Source: Pacificimonas aurantium (GTDB taxonomy: Bacteria > Pseudomonadota > Alphaproteobacteria > Sphingomonadales > Sphingomonadaceae). From it: a stretch of 64,000 nucleotides of DNA. The position numbers and the translations under genes were made by a program. The notes beneath the pieces are model-generated. The model worked only from the letters and a program-made list of their open reading frames with translations, was not told the origin of the DNA and ran no database searches. The stretch lies in the NCBI RefSeq assembly GCF_020092905.1, contig NZ_JAGSGB010000002.1, forward strand, positions 1,116,001 through 1,180,000. The letters are read 5' to 3'. This document shows positions 45,485 to 53,852 of this stretch, piece by piece (within the stretch, counting starts at the first letter, position 1; each line of letters opens with the position of its first letter).

Positions 45485-48016
45485 GTATTCTCTTGGCGTG
45501 ATGTCGACGCGGACGTCGTTCCATTCTTCGGTCGGCAGTTCGGCGAGGCGGCGCTCCATCAACGCCTCGCCGGTCGAGACGATCTGGATGACGGCGGCAT
45601 GCCCGGCCTCAAGATCGGCATCGATGGACCGGATCAATGTCGGGGTTTTCATGCTGGTCAGAAGATGCCCGAAGAAGCGCTGTTTTGCGGATTCGAAGGC
45701 GGATCGGGCGGCGCTCTTGGCCTGGCGGTTCAGTGCGCCCTCGCTGCCGGTGATGTTTGCCGCCTCCATCGCCGCATCGAGATTACTGTGAATGACCGCA
45801 AAAGCGCCGGCATAGGCATCATAGATGCGGCGCTGCTCGTCCGTCAGCCGATGCTCCACCAGTTCATATTCGACGCCATCGTAGGAAAGGGACCGCGCGG
45901 TATAGAGCCCAAGCGAACGCAGATCGCGCGCCAGCACCTCCATCGCCGCCACACCGCCAGCCTCGATCGCCTCGACGAATTCGGCGCGGGTGGCGAAAGG
46001 AAAGTCCGCGCCGCCCCAGAGGCCGAGCCGCTGGGCATAGGCGAGGTTATGCACCGTCGTTGCGCCCGTCGCCGAGACATAGACAATCCGGGCATCGGGC
46101 AGTGCGTGCTGAAGCCGCAGCCCGGCACGCCCCTGCTGCGATGCGGCGATATTGCCGCGCTCTCCCTTGCCGCCACCGGCGTTTTGCATGGCATGGCTCT
46201 CGTCGAAGATGATGACACCGTCGAAATCCGATCCCAGCCAATCCACGATCTGCCGGACGCGCGAAACCTTCTCGCCGCGATCATCCGAGCGCAGCGTGGC
46301 ATAGGTGGTAAAAAGGATGCCTTCCGACAGCGTGATCGGCTTGCCCTGCGAGAAGCGCGATAGCGGCGTGATCAGAAGCCGCTCCATGCCGAGCGCCGAC
46401 CAGTCGCGCTGCGCGTCCTCGATCAGCTTGTCCGACTTGCTGATCCAGATGGCCTTGCGCCGCCCGCGCAGCCAGCTGTCGAGGATAATCCCGGCCGATT
46501 GGCGGCCTTTTCCGGCTCCGGTGCCGTCACCGAGCATGAACCCCCGGCGGAACCGTACAGCGCCTTCTGCGTCCGCGGGCGCAGCACTGATCGTGTCGAA
46601 GGTTTCGTCCACGGACCAGGCGCCGGCCAGATAATCGGCATGGGCTTCACCGGCATAGATCACCGTCTCGAGCTGGGCATCGGAGAGGCGCTCACGGATG
46701 TCGCCAGGCAGCACCGGCCGATAAGATGGCTTCGGTGGTGCAACCGAAGCCATGGCAGCCGATTGGACAAGCTTGGTTGGATGCGGCTGTGCACCGGGAA
46801 TCTGGATCGACTGCAATCCGTATTGCTCATAGATCGCATCGGTTAGTCGTGCGCCCTCGGGCGGCGTCCAGTCCACCGTCTCATAGACGAGTTCAACACC
46901 CTCAGGATCGCCAAGTGGAGCGGTGGCGGATCGCGCCATCGCCGCGCGCGTGAGGGTGCCGCGCACTGACTTTGGCACAGCCGCCAGGACGGATTCCGGC
47001 AGTTTCGGGTGTGTAACCGGCAAGCGTGGTGGAACTTGTGTCTCGATCCAGTCGAGCAGCTTCGCAACATCGGGCGCAGTGCCGGATGAAGCCAGAAACT
47101 GCGACGGATCTTCGGCCGGCGTCTTGTCGATAACGATCAGGCGCGTCGCGAAGGTCGTGCCATGCTTTGCGTAAACCGATCCGGCGATGGCTGCGCTGAA
47201 AATCAGGCGGCCCTGCTCTTGCAGGCGGACGAAAGCATTGCGCCAGCCAGCTTGATCAGGAGATAAATTCGCTCCCGTTATAGCTACGAGCCGCCCGCCA
47301 TCGGCCAGCCGTGCGAGAGCCGAGGCGACATGGCGGAACGCCGTGTCAGCCATTCGCCCCGAAACATTGGCCGTCGCCGAGAATGGCGGGTTCATCAGCA
47401 CGACCGAGGGGACGATCGCCGGTCGGAGGTGATCGTCGATCTGTGCGGCATCGAAGCGGGTGGTGGAAACAGCCGGAAAGAGGGAGGAAAGCAGCTCAGC
47501 GCGGGTATCGGCCAGCTCGTTCAGCACCAGCCTGCCGCCGGCAATCTCGGCCAGGATCGCCATGAGGCCGGTTCCGGCCGACGGTTCCAGCACCACGTCG
47601 TTGGCGGTGATTTTGGCTGCTGCCATGGCAGCGAGACCGAGCGGTGCGGGCGTCGAGAATTGTTGGAGCGCCTGGCTTTCCTCGGATCGGCGCGTGTGGG
47701 TCGGCAACCGGTCTGCGAGCCGGGCAATGGCGGAAAGTCGTGCAGCCGGAGACGCGGCTTTCCGGAAAAGCGCTTTCCCGTATTTGTGCAAGAAGAGGAC
47801 TGTCGCGACTTCGCAGGCCTCATAGGCCGTCTTCCAGTCCCAGGCACCGGTAGCATCGGAGGCGCCGAAAGCCGTTTCCATCGCATCGCGCAGCGTCGCG
47901 GCACGGACATGCTGGCCGCGTTCCAGATAGCCCAAGAGGATGGTCGCGGCGGAAAGAATGGCAGGCGCTGTGGCAACGGATGTGGCCGAGCCGGTCACGG
48001 GGGACACCATGTTCAT
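45479..48016 (-). CDS. Methyltransferase/strawberry-notch helicase, N-terminal fragment
   Basis: 845 residues, truncated by the RIT insertion. An N6-methyltransferase-like domain comes first ('DVVLEPSAGTGLMAILAEIA', motif I; 'VVLMNPPFSATANV', motif IV NPPF). The first helicase lobe follows ('RGFMLGDGTGAGKGRQSAGI', Walker A; 'VIIFDESHAMQNAGGG', DESH). The last native residues are 'ITPREYV', then a stop inside the element. Intact homologues are about 1400-1450 residues and are typical of ICEs and large plasmids, where they probably modify the incoming DNA. The leader carries a diverged copy of the repeated hairpin motif. Confidence 0.85.
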   Translation of the reverse strand: MNMVSPVTGSATSVATAPAILSAATILLGYLERGQHVRAATLRDAMETAFGASDATGAWDWKTAYEACEVATVLFLHKYGKALFRKAASPAARLSAIARLADRLPTHTRRSEESQALQQFSTPAPLGLAAMAAAKITANDVVLEPSAGTGLMAILAEIAGGRLVLNELADTRAELLSSLFPAVSTTRFDAAQIDDHLRPAIVPSVVLMNPPFSATANVSGRMADTAFRHVASALARLADGGRLVAITGANLSPDQAGWRNAFVRLQEQGRLIFSAAIAGSVYAKHGTTFATRLIVIDKTPAEDPSQFLASSGTAPDVAKLLDWIETQVPPRLPVTHPKLPESVLAAVPKSVRGTLTRAAMARSATAPLGDPEGVELVYETVDWTPPEGARLTDAIYEQYGLQSIQIPGAQPHPTKLVQSAAMASVAPPKPSYRPVLPGDIRERLSDAQLETVIYAGEAHADYLAGAWSVDETFDTISAAPADAEGAVRFRRGFMLGDGTGAGKGRQSAGIILDSWLRGRRKAIWISKSDKLIEDAQRDWSALGMERLLITPLSRFSQGKPITLSEGILFTTYATLRSDDRGEKVSRVRQIVDWLGSDFDGVIIFDESHAMQNAGGGKGERGNIAASQQGRAGLRLQHALPDARIVYVSATGATTVHNLAYAQRLGLWGGADFPFATRAEFVEAIEAGGVAAMEVLARDLRSLGLYTARSLSYDGVEYELVEHRLTDEQRRIYDAYAGAFAVIHSNLDAAMEAANITGSEGALNRQAKSAARSAFESAKQRFFGHLLTSMKTPTLIRSIDADLEAGHAAVIQIVSTGEALMERRLAELPTEEWNDVRVDITPREYV

Positions 48017-48050
48017 GAGAGGAACCTCGGGAGAGCAGAAACAGGAGAGC

Positions 48051-48109
48051 CCGAGCAGCGCTCTCTCTGCTGCCCAAACTAACCCGTTCCGGCCGCCCTC
48101 TTCCTCTTG
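48051..48109 (-). promoter_or_regulatory. Hairpin leader motif, diverged copy D (strawberry-notch gene)
   Basis: Contains AACCCGTT (48081-48088) and CGCCCTCTTCCTCT (from about 48095), both shared with the other leader copies, and a GCAGC/GCTGC hairpin (48055-48073) with the same AGAGAG-type loop. It lies about 40 bp upstream of the start codon, further than in the other three copies. Confidence 0.45.
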
Positions 48110-48195
48110 TAGACTACGGTCGAACGCAGTTTCCCGACAATACCAAACCCGAAATGAAAATATGGGGATGACGCATACGGTAGCGTCGTCCTTCG

Positions 48196-48231
48196 TCTCT
48201 CAAGACGATACTGTGCCCACGTCTTGAGAGA
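48196..48231 (+). promoter_or_regulatory. 12-bp inverted repeat before two small genes
   Basis: TCTCTCAAGACG (48196-48207) and CGTCTTGAGAGA (48220-48231) are perfect complements 12 bp apart. The second arm runs into the ribosome site of the gene at 48242. It may be an operator, or an RNA hairpin that hides the ribosome site. Confidence 0.55.
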
Positions 48232-48241
48232 GGGGCGTATT

Positions 48242-48526
48242 ATGGAAGCTATTCTTGCTCAACTCATTGGCGGCCTCGCCGGCGGCGCCGCCGGCGGCAA
48301 GGCTGTCAAAGGCGCCGACCTTGGCAATATCGGCAATCTGATCGCCGGAGCCGTGGGCGGCGTTGGCGGCGGTACGCTGTTGGGTTCACTGCTAGGCGCT
48401 GGCGGCGCGGCCGGTGGTCTCGATATTGCTGCCCTTGCCGGCCAACTGGTTGGCGGCGGTGTTGCAGGAGCGATCGTACAGATCGTGGCCGGTCTGGTCA
48501 TCAACAAATTCATCAAGAAGGCATAG
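48242..48526 (+). CDS. Small glycine-zipper membrane protein
   Basis: 94 residues, very rich in Gly and Ala ('LIGGLAGGAAGGKAVKGADL', 'LVGGGVAGAIVQIVAGLVIN') with GxxxG patterns that suit tight membrane helix packing. No family with a known role was recognised. ATG 48242 has GAGAGGGG upstream. It is followed after 10 bp by the DUF1508 gene. Confidence 0.68.
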   Translation: MEAILAQLIGGLAGGAAGGKAVKGADLGNIGNLIAGAVGGVGGGTLLGSLLGAGGAAGGLDIAALAGQLVGGGVAGAIVQIVAGLVINKFIKKA

Positions 48527-48536
48527 GGAGCCATTC

Positions 48537-48710
48537 ATGCATAAGTTTGAGATTTACAAGGATAAGGCGGGCGAGTTCCGGGTGCGCTTCAAATATAACA
48601 GCGAAGTGATGTTCTCGACCGAGGGCTACACGAGCAAGGCCAGCGCGCAGAACGCGATCGACTCAATCAAGAAGAATGGTCCCGACGCGCCGGTCGAGGA
48701 TAACAGCTAA
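48537..48710 (+). CDS. DUF1508 (YegP-like) protein, single repeat
   Basis: 57 residues: 'HKFEIYKDKAGEFRVRFKYN' and 'GYTSKASAQNAIDSIKKNGP' match one DUF1508 repeat. Many family members have two repeats; this one has one. Function unknown. Confidence 0.8.
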   Translation: MHKFEIYKDKAGEFRVRFKYNSEVMFSTEGYTSKASAQNAIDSIKKNGPDAPVEDNS

Positions 48711-48749
48711 GCATCGCGCGGCTCAGCGATCGGTGGCTGTTGGGGCAAT

Positions 48750-49394
48750 TCAGCCAAAACGGCCACCGATTTCAGTAAAGGTATATCCGTTGGCGAGGAT
48801 GGTCTCGTCCACCACCTCATCGGAGGACAGGTAGTCATATTCGCGCTCGAGCTGGCGATAGAGCCAGCGCGCCAGATCGCGCAGCGCCTCGGTAACGACG
48901 TCCTCCGCGTCGGCGGTCATGTCCTGCCAGTTCGGGCTGGCCCGCTCGACCGAGATTTCCATGCAGTATTCGTGGTAATAATGGCCGCGATGACCAACGT
49001 CAGCGCGAAGCTGATAAAAGTTGCGCCGCTGGGCATCCTGAAGCGCATCGGCGATGCCATGCAGCATCTCGTCCTGCGGCGCGTAAGCCCGGATCGCGGC
49101 TGAGGCATTCTTGCCATACGAGTAGAAGCCCTCCCAGCACGCGCCGTCACCTTGCGACCAGAAGCCCCGGAACCAGATGCAGGGTTCCTGCCGCGATCCG
49201 CCGCCCATCAGGCGCGCAGCCCGGGTCTTGAAGCGGATACCGAGGATCTCGGCGATGCGCTGGAAATTCTCATAGACGGCGTCGAACCAATCGTAGTCGA
49301 AGCCGCCTTCACGATACCAGGCGCGGGCCTTGTCCTTCGCCGTGTCGGAAAGCTCGTTGAGGCCATAGACCGTGGTTTCGATGATCTCAGGCAT
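48750..49394 (-). CDS. Conserved ICE accessory protein (often labelled antirestriction-type)
   Basis: 214 residues from ATG 49394: 'MPEIIETTVYGLNELSDTAK', 'GFWSQGDGACWEGFYSYGKN', 'HRGHYYHEYCMEISVERASP' and 'ALRDLARWLYRQLEREYDYL'. Similar proteins are widespread on proteobacterial ICEs and plasmids and are sometimes called antirestriction or antitoxin proteins without experimental proof. It lies in a leftward run with two other unknown genes and overlaps the next one upstream by 8 bp. Confidence 0.68.
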   Translation of the reverse strand: MPEIIETTVYGLNELSDTAKDKARAWYREGGFDYDWFDAVYENFQRIAEILGIRFKTRAARLMGGGSRQEPCIWFRGFWSQGDGACWEGFYSYGKNASAAIRAYAPQDEMLHGIADALQDAQRRNFYQLRADVGHRGHYYHEYCMEISVERASPNWQDMTADAEDVVTEALRDLARWLYRQLEREYDYLSSDEVVDETILANGYTFTEIGGRFG

Positions 49395-49803
49395 GGGGAT
49401 CACCTCCCTCCAGCACGGTCGCGAGCCAGCCGTCGGTGTAGATCCAGTCCACGGTCTCGCCGGTCGAAAGATCGAGTACGTGCGCTCCGCCGCCGAAACC
49501 ATCGAGGCGCGGCTTCGAGCAGGTGTTGGCATATTGGAAGCCCCACCGGCCCTTGAGCCCCAACGCCGCGGCGCAGCGCTTGACGAACTGGATGACGTGC
49601 TCGGGATCCCCGGTGGGATCGTCGCGTATCCAGAGCTGCGTACCGCCATGTTCGGGCTGGATCGACAGCAGGAAGCCATCCGATGACGGATCTTCGGCGG
49701 CGTTTTCGTCCGCCAGCGCATTATAGAGTTCGAGCGCGCGGACAGCGTTCTCAGGGCTGCCCACATCGAGCAGGCAGGAAAAATGGGTGTAATAGTCAGC
49801 CAT
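49387..49803 (-). CDS. Conserved hypothetical ICE protein
   Basis: 138 residues: 'MADYYTHFSCLLDVGSPENA', 'HGGTQLWIRDDPTGDPEHVI' and 'DLSTGETVDWIYTDGWLATV'. It is acidic, apparently soluble and without membrane segments. Proteins of this length and style accompany the downstream accessory gene on many ICEs. Function not recognised. Confidence 0.7.
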   Translation of the reverse strand: MADYYTHFSCLLDVGSPENAVRALELYNALADENAAEDPSSDGFLLSIQPEHGGTQLWIRDDPTGDPEHVIQFVKRCAAALGLKGRWGFQYANTCSKPRLDGFGGGAHVLDLSTGETVDWIYTDGWLATVLEGGDPHA

Positions 49804-49868
49804 GACGGCCTCCGGACATGACGAGACCTGGCGCAGGACCAGGCCTATTGCGTGGAAGGGGATGAAAA

Positions 49869-50417
49869 TCAGGCGGCGCGGGGCAGGCTAAGCAGTTCCG
49901 CGGCGGTCTCCCGCCAGCCGCGATCGACCAGGCGTGTCTCGAGGAGACTGGCGCGATAGCGCAGGTTGCGGGCCAACCGGGCATTGCAAGCTGCCGAGGC
50001 GCTGCCGCGCAATCGGCTTGCCTCGCTCACGATACGGCGGGCTTGCGCGTCAGAGGTGACAGGCTGCTGCCAGACAATGGCCCGAGCCCGAATTTCTCCG
50101 GCGAGGACCAGACCGTAGGTCGAGTCATGAATTGCGGCGATGCGCGCCTCAAAGCGCAGCGTGTCGTCCTCTCCAACGCGAATATCGTCACGCGAAACGC
50201 GCTGTGCCGCGATCGTCATGGCGTCTTGGGGAGAGGTACATTCGCCGAGAACGACAGTCCGGTCGAATTCGTCTGCATCGTGATCATCGACAAAACGGAC
50301 AGTGCCGAGACAGGAAACCCGTAGCGGATACCGAAGGGCGCTACGCAGCCCGGGCAGCACCTGCCGGGCGAGGATTTCGCCGATCGGGCGAAACCCGGAT
50401 GAGCGGTGAAGGGACAT
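49869..50417 (-). CDS. Hypothetical accessory protein with hairpin leader
   Basis: 182 residues from ATG 50417 ('MSLHRSSGFRPIGEILARQV'). A beta-rich middle ('YPLRVSCLGTVRFVDDHDAD') is followed by a helical Arg-rich C-terminus ('SAACNARLARNLRYRASLLE'). No family recognised. Copy A of the hairpin leader motif lies directly upstream; a GCGGAG ribosome site follows the hairpin. Confidence 0.65.
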   Translation of the reverse strand: MSLHRSSGFRPIGEILARQVLPGLRSALRYPLRVSCLGTVRFVDDHDADEFDRTVVLGECTSPQDAMTIAAQRVSRDDIRVGEDDTLRFEARIAAIHDSTYGLVLAGEIRARAIVWQQPVTSDAQARRIVSEASRLRGSASAACNARLARNLRYRASLLETRLVDRGWRETAAELLSLPRAA

Positions 50418-50421
50418 GGGA

Positions 50422-50500
50422 GCTACTCCGCGACGGGCGCCGGGAGCCTCTCTCTCCGGCCACCAACCCGTCACGGCCAACCGGCCCGCACTCTACCTCT
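50422..50500 (-). promoter_or_regulatory. Hairpin leader motif, copy A (gene 49869-50417)
   Basis: On the minus strand GACGGG and CCCGTC (50472-50467 and 50437-50432) form an outer stem around an inner GCCGG/CCGGC hairpin with an AGAGAG loop. A conserved block resembling AGAGGTAGAGTGCGG lies upstream. The outer stem ends 14 nt before the start codon, so folding could affect translation. Confidence 0.6.
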
Positions 50501-50611
50501 TTCGTGCCGGGTATGGCCGCTATCGCCGGCGGTAAGAGGTCACCCGCAAAGCGATGGCCCGGCTGCGTTGCCTGCGCGCCGGGCCATCGGGAGGAGGCTC
50601 TTCCCGTGCCT

Positions 50612-50776
50612 TCAGGCCCACGGATCGAGTTCGAGTTTCACCATCTCTTCGTCGCCATCGAACTCATTGGCGGGCATGGCGCCATGGGTGCCATCTCCGG
50701 CCTGGAACACGACGATCACAGTCATCAGCGTGGCGGCGAGGCTGGCGGCAAAGGCAGTAGCATCTGCATAGGACAT
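50612..50776 (-). CDS. Short one-helix membrane protein
   Basis: 54 residues from ATG 50776, which has AGGAG upstream. 'TAFAASLAATLMTVIVVFQA' is one membrane helix and the rest is acidic. Not recognised. A hairpin (GCGGGGG, ACCAT, CCCCCGC, 50800-50818) lies just upstream. Confidence 0.5.
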   Translation of the reverse strand: MSYADATAFAASLAATLMTVIVVFQAGDGTHGAMPANEFDGDEEMVKLELDPWA

Positions 50777-51196
50777 GGGTTCCGGCTCCTGTCTTGGAGG
50801 CGGGGGACCATCCCCCGCGCGACAGGCGCCCGAAGTGTCTGACCGGATCTGCAATCACCCTCGCGCGTTCGGCTTGTCCGAATCCGCGAGGGCGGCACGC
50901 AGAGCGTCAAGCCGACCCCTTGCGGGTTGAATGCAAAGACGACGGCTCAGACCAAGGTTTGCGAATGGAAGCGGGGGTGGTGTTCTGCATCCGACAGGAA
51001 TCCGCATATCCGTTACGGATCGGTTCGCCGCGCCAGCCTGGATGCCACGCGAGCAATAAGCGATGTTCCCTCAGCCTGGGACGGCACCCATTGCGCCAGC
51101 CATGACGGGATTGATCCTGGGCGACACTGGCGCGGCTCACTCCATTCCGATCGCCTCAGGAAGAGACGGGGCAGCCGGAGCCGCCCCGGGTTACGG
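50777..51196. other. 420-bp stretch without a gene between parB and the 54-residue gene
   Basis: No convincing coding sequence on either strand. It contains the 7-bp-stem hairpin at 50800-50818. Some short inverted repeats occur, such as CTCGCG at 50859 and CGCGAG at 50886. It probably holds the parB terminator and a promoter. Confidence 0.35.
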
Positions 51197-53323
51197 TCAT
51201 TCCGCGGCGACCATCTGTTGCGCCTCGTCCTCGTCATCGACGATGTCATCCTCGCCATCGCCTGCCAGGAATTCAGGAAGGTCCACATCGACATCGCCTT
51301 TCGCCAAAGCGTCAGGCTCCACAGCGGGATCGATCGTGCGCAGCGGCTCGGGCAGCCAGCCGGTATCGGCGAGCAGGCGCTCGGCTTCCTTAGCCATGTC
51401 GCCCTTCTTGAGATGGCCGATCAGCTCCGAGGCCCGTTCACCTGCACCTTCGCGAACCGCCTCGAGGATGCGCGGCTTGGTCACACGGCCGAGATAGTTG
51501 CCGACGGTCGGCTTCCAGCCCGCCGCCACCATATCGAGGCCGGTAGCGCGCACCAGACGGTTCGCCTGGGAGAGACGCACCTCCAGCCCGTGCTGGCTGA
51601 CGCCCGTGCCGCTATAAGGATTGGGCTTTTCGTAAAGGGCGTTGATGCCAAAGCTGACGCAATGGGCGAGAAGCTCCATGCGGGACTCGTCATCGAGATC
51701 GGTCAGCCAGTTCCAGAGCGCCTCATCGTCAGCCGGGATGTGATCGCCCCAGCGTTCGTGCCGTTCGGTAACAGACTGCGCCGAGACGCTGTCGCGCAAA
51801 TCCTCAGCCTGTGCCGGCAAGTGAACCTGGCGGACATGGGCCTCCAGGCATCCCCTGGCGGGCTGCGGCAGGAAGGTGTCCATCACCAGCCGATGCAGCA
51901 GCGCGGTCATCGCAATATGGGGGTTCATCGCAACAGCATCGCGCAGCGCGAGCGTGCGATGTGCGGTCAGCTCGCTGATTAGCCGGTCCGGCAGCGGCCG
52001 CACAATCTCGGCCTCATCGTCGTGGTCCTGAGGTTCGCTGTCGCCACCAACGTTGACGACCGTACGCGACACACCAGCTACAGCGCCCTCTGTGGCCGGC
52101 CCGGAAGAGCCATCGGGATCTTCGCCATCAATTGCCGCTTCATCCCCGGGCCGAACATAACCCCGTTCGGCCCGCAGCTTGCCGTTCCCATCGATGCTGA
52201 CGAAGACACCAGCCCGCGCAACCTGTTCGGGATCGTATATCATCGGCCTGCGCTCGAATTCTTCTAGCGCCTGCTCGATCTCACCAAGCCGCTGATCGAC
52301 CTCATCGGGCAGCTCGTTGGCCTCGGCATATTCGGTTTCGAGCCGGTCATATTCCTCGCGCAGGGTTTCGCGGGTGGCCCGCTCATCGTCGGTCAGATCG
52401 GCGACCGAACCCTCAAGTTCCCGCAGACCGTGATCGTGGCCATAGGGAAAGGTCACCGCTACCTCGACCCACTTCCAGCCTTCGGTCGCAATGGACTCGG
52501 CTTCGGCTTTGAGCTTTTCGCCCGCCAGGCGGTCGAGCAGCTCAGGGTCCTGAAGCCAACCGCCGTCGTCGCGCTGAAAGAGATCGCGCAGCACATAGCC
52601 GCCGGCGGCTTCATAGGCCTCGATACTGACAAAAAGCGCTCGCCTGTCAGAGGCGCGCACTGCGGTTTCGGTCAGGAGGCGACGGATATAGTGCGGCTCT
52701 TTCTGCCAGGAATCCTTGATCGCGTCCCAGACCTGTTCCTGCCGCGCGTGGTCTTCTGACACGGTGAAGGCCATGAGCTGTTCGAGCGTCATGCCGTCCT
52801 CGGCGTAAACGTCGAGAAGCACGGGCGAGACCGCAGCAAGACGCAGGCGCTGCTTGACGACTTTCGCGTCGACAAAGAAGGCGGCTGCTATAGCTTCCTC
52901 GCTCATCGCCTTGTTGCGCAGCGCCTGGAAGGCCCGAAACTGATCGAGCGGATGAAGCGGCGCGCGCTCGATATTTTCCGCGAGCGAGACTTCGTCGATC
53001 AGGATGTCAGCATCGGCCTCGGATATGACGCACGGGACGGGCGCAGTCTTTGCGAGACGCTTCTGCCTGACCAGCAATTCCAGGGCCCGATAGCGGCGAC
53101 CGCCTGCGGGCACCTCGAACATGCCGGTTTCCTTGCCCTCGGCATCGAGAACCGGCCGGACATGCAGGGATTGGATCAGTCCGCGGCGGGCGATGGATTC
53201 GGCCAGTTCCTCGACCGAGATGCCAGCTTTGACGCGCCGAACATTGGCCTGGCTCAGCGCCAGCTTGTTGAACGGAATATCGCGCGAGGACGCGAGGGTG
53301 ATCTTCTGAACGGCAGTAGCCAT
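51197..53323 (-). CDS. parB: ParB/RepB/Spo0J-family protein (large ICE type)
   Basis: 708 residues from ATG 53323. The N-terminus is a ParB domain: 'LALSQANVRRVKAGISVEEL', 'RRGLIQSLHVRPV', 'VPAGGRRYRALELLV' (the CTP-binding GERRxRA-type box) and 'IDEVSLAENIERAPLHPLDQ'. A KorB-like helix-turn-helix and a long acidic region follow. Such large ParB proteins are conserved on ICEs far from parA and may act in gene regulation or DNA handling rather than segregation. Leader copy B precedes it. Confidence 0.88.
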   Translation of the reverse strand: MATAVQKITLASSRDIPFNKLALSQANVRRVKAGISVEELAESIARRGLIQSLHVRPVLDAEGKETGMFEVPAGGRRYRALELLVRQKRLAKTAPVPCVISEADADILIDEVSLAENIERAPLHPLDQFRAFQALRNKAMSEEAIAAAFFVDAKVVKQRLRLAAVSPVLLDVYAEDGMTLEQLMAFTVSEDHARQEQVWDAIKDSWQKEPHYIRRLLTETAVRASDRRALFVSIEAYEAAGGYVLRDLFQRDDGGWLQDPELLDRLAGEKLKAEAESIATEGWKWVEVAVTFPYGHDHGLRELEGSVADLTDDERATRETLREEYDRLETEYAEANELPDEVDQRLGEIEQALEEFERRPMIYDPEQVARAGVFVSIDGNGKLRAERGYVRPGDEAAIDGEDPDGSSGPATEGAVAGVSRTVVNVGGDSEPQDHDDEAEIVRPLPDRLISELTAHRTLALRDAVAMNPHIAMTALLHRLVMDTFLPQPARGCLEAHVRQVHLPAQAEDLRDSVSAQSVTERHERWGDHIPADDEALWNWLTDLDDESRMELLAHCVSFGINALYEKPNPYSGTGVSQHGLEVRLSQANRLVRATGLDMVAAGWKPTVGNYLGRVTKPRILEAVREGAGERASELIGHLKKGDMAKEAERLLADTGWLPEPLRTIDPAVEPDALAKGDVDVDLPEFLAGDGEDDIVDDEDEAQQMVAAE

Positions 53324-53337
53324 ATGCCTTACTCCAT

Positions 53338-53410
53338 GACGGGCGCCGGGAGACTCTCTCTCCGGCCACCAACCCGTCACGAAGCAAAGCGCCGCCCTCT
53401 TCCTCTCAAG
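53338..53410 (-). promoter_or_regulatory. Hairpin leader motif, copy B (parB)
   Basis: Minus-strand outer stem GACGGG/CCCGTC (53378-53373 with 53343-53338) around GCCGG/CCGGC with loop GAGAG, and the upstream block AGAGGAAGAGGGCGGC (53406-53391). It is nearly identical to copy A through the hairpin. Confidence 0.6.
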
Positions 53411-53447
53411 AGAGCGGCGCAAAATCGCAAAGCCGGAGAAGCGGGAT

Positions 53448-53852
53448 TCAGTGTTTCCGGCTTTGCGTATCGGTCGGTTTCGGGGTCGGCGTGGAGGGAG
53501 CTCGGGCGCCTGAGTAAAGAATGCGCTCGGCCTCGCGGATGCCACCTGCTCGCCGCGCCATGTCAGCCCAGACCGAGATCGGGAAATCGCCGGTGAAGTG
53601 CAGATCGCGCTCGATCCTCATGTCAAAGGGCAAGCGGAACGCCTGCATTTCGCCAAGACTCCAGCTTCCAAGCTCTGGAAATCCCAGATCGGCGAGGCCG
53701 AACAGGATGTCACCGTCGCTATCCAATTCGGTGGCAAGCCAGACGCCGCTACCCAACGGATTGAAGAATTTTACCACGGGGATGTGGTCGACATCGCGCT
53801 GGCGGCCATTGGCGAGGAGCTGCTCGCACTGGGTGCTGGTTAGGAGGATCAT
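53448..53852 (-). CDS. DUF2958 family protein
   Basis: 134 residues from ATG 53852: 'MILLTSTQCEQLLANGRQRD', 'HIPVVKFFNPLGSGVWLATE', 'DGDILFGLADLGFPELGSWS' and 'ERDLHFTGDFPISVWADMAR'. This is the DUF2958 pattern. The gene usually follows ardC on ICEs, as here with a 4-bp overlap. Function unknown. Confidence 0.87.
   Translation of the reverse strand: MILLTSTQCEQLLANGRQRDVDHIPVVKFFNPLGSGVWLATELDSDGDILFGLADLGFPELGSWSLGEMQAFRLPFDMRIERDLHFTGDFPISVWADMARRAGGIREAERILYSGARAPSTPTPKPTDTQSRKH

Larger units (their letters stand above)
41760..45491 (+). mobile_element. Recombinase-in-trio (RIT) element inserted in the strawberry-notch gene
   Basis: A 3.7-kb insertion carries three overlapping tyrosine recombinase genes between 89-bp inverted ends. 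The 9-bp sequence ACGTATTCT occurs at both borders (41760-41768 and 45483-45491), consistent with a target duplication or crossover core. Removing the insert rejoins the host gene in frame at ...ITPREYV/LDYL..., giving about 1440 residues. The arrangement matches the RIT family of transposable elements. Confidence 0.9.
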
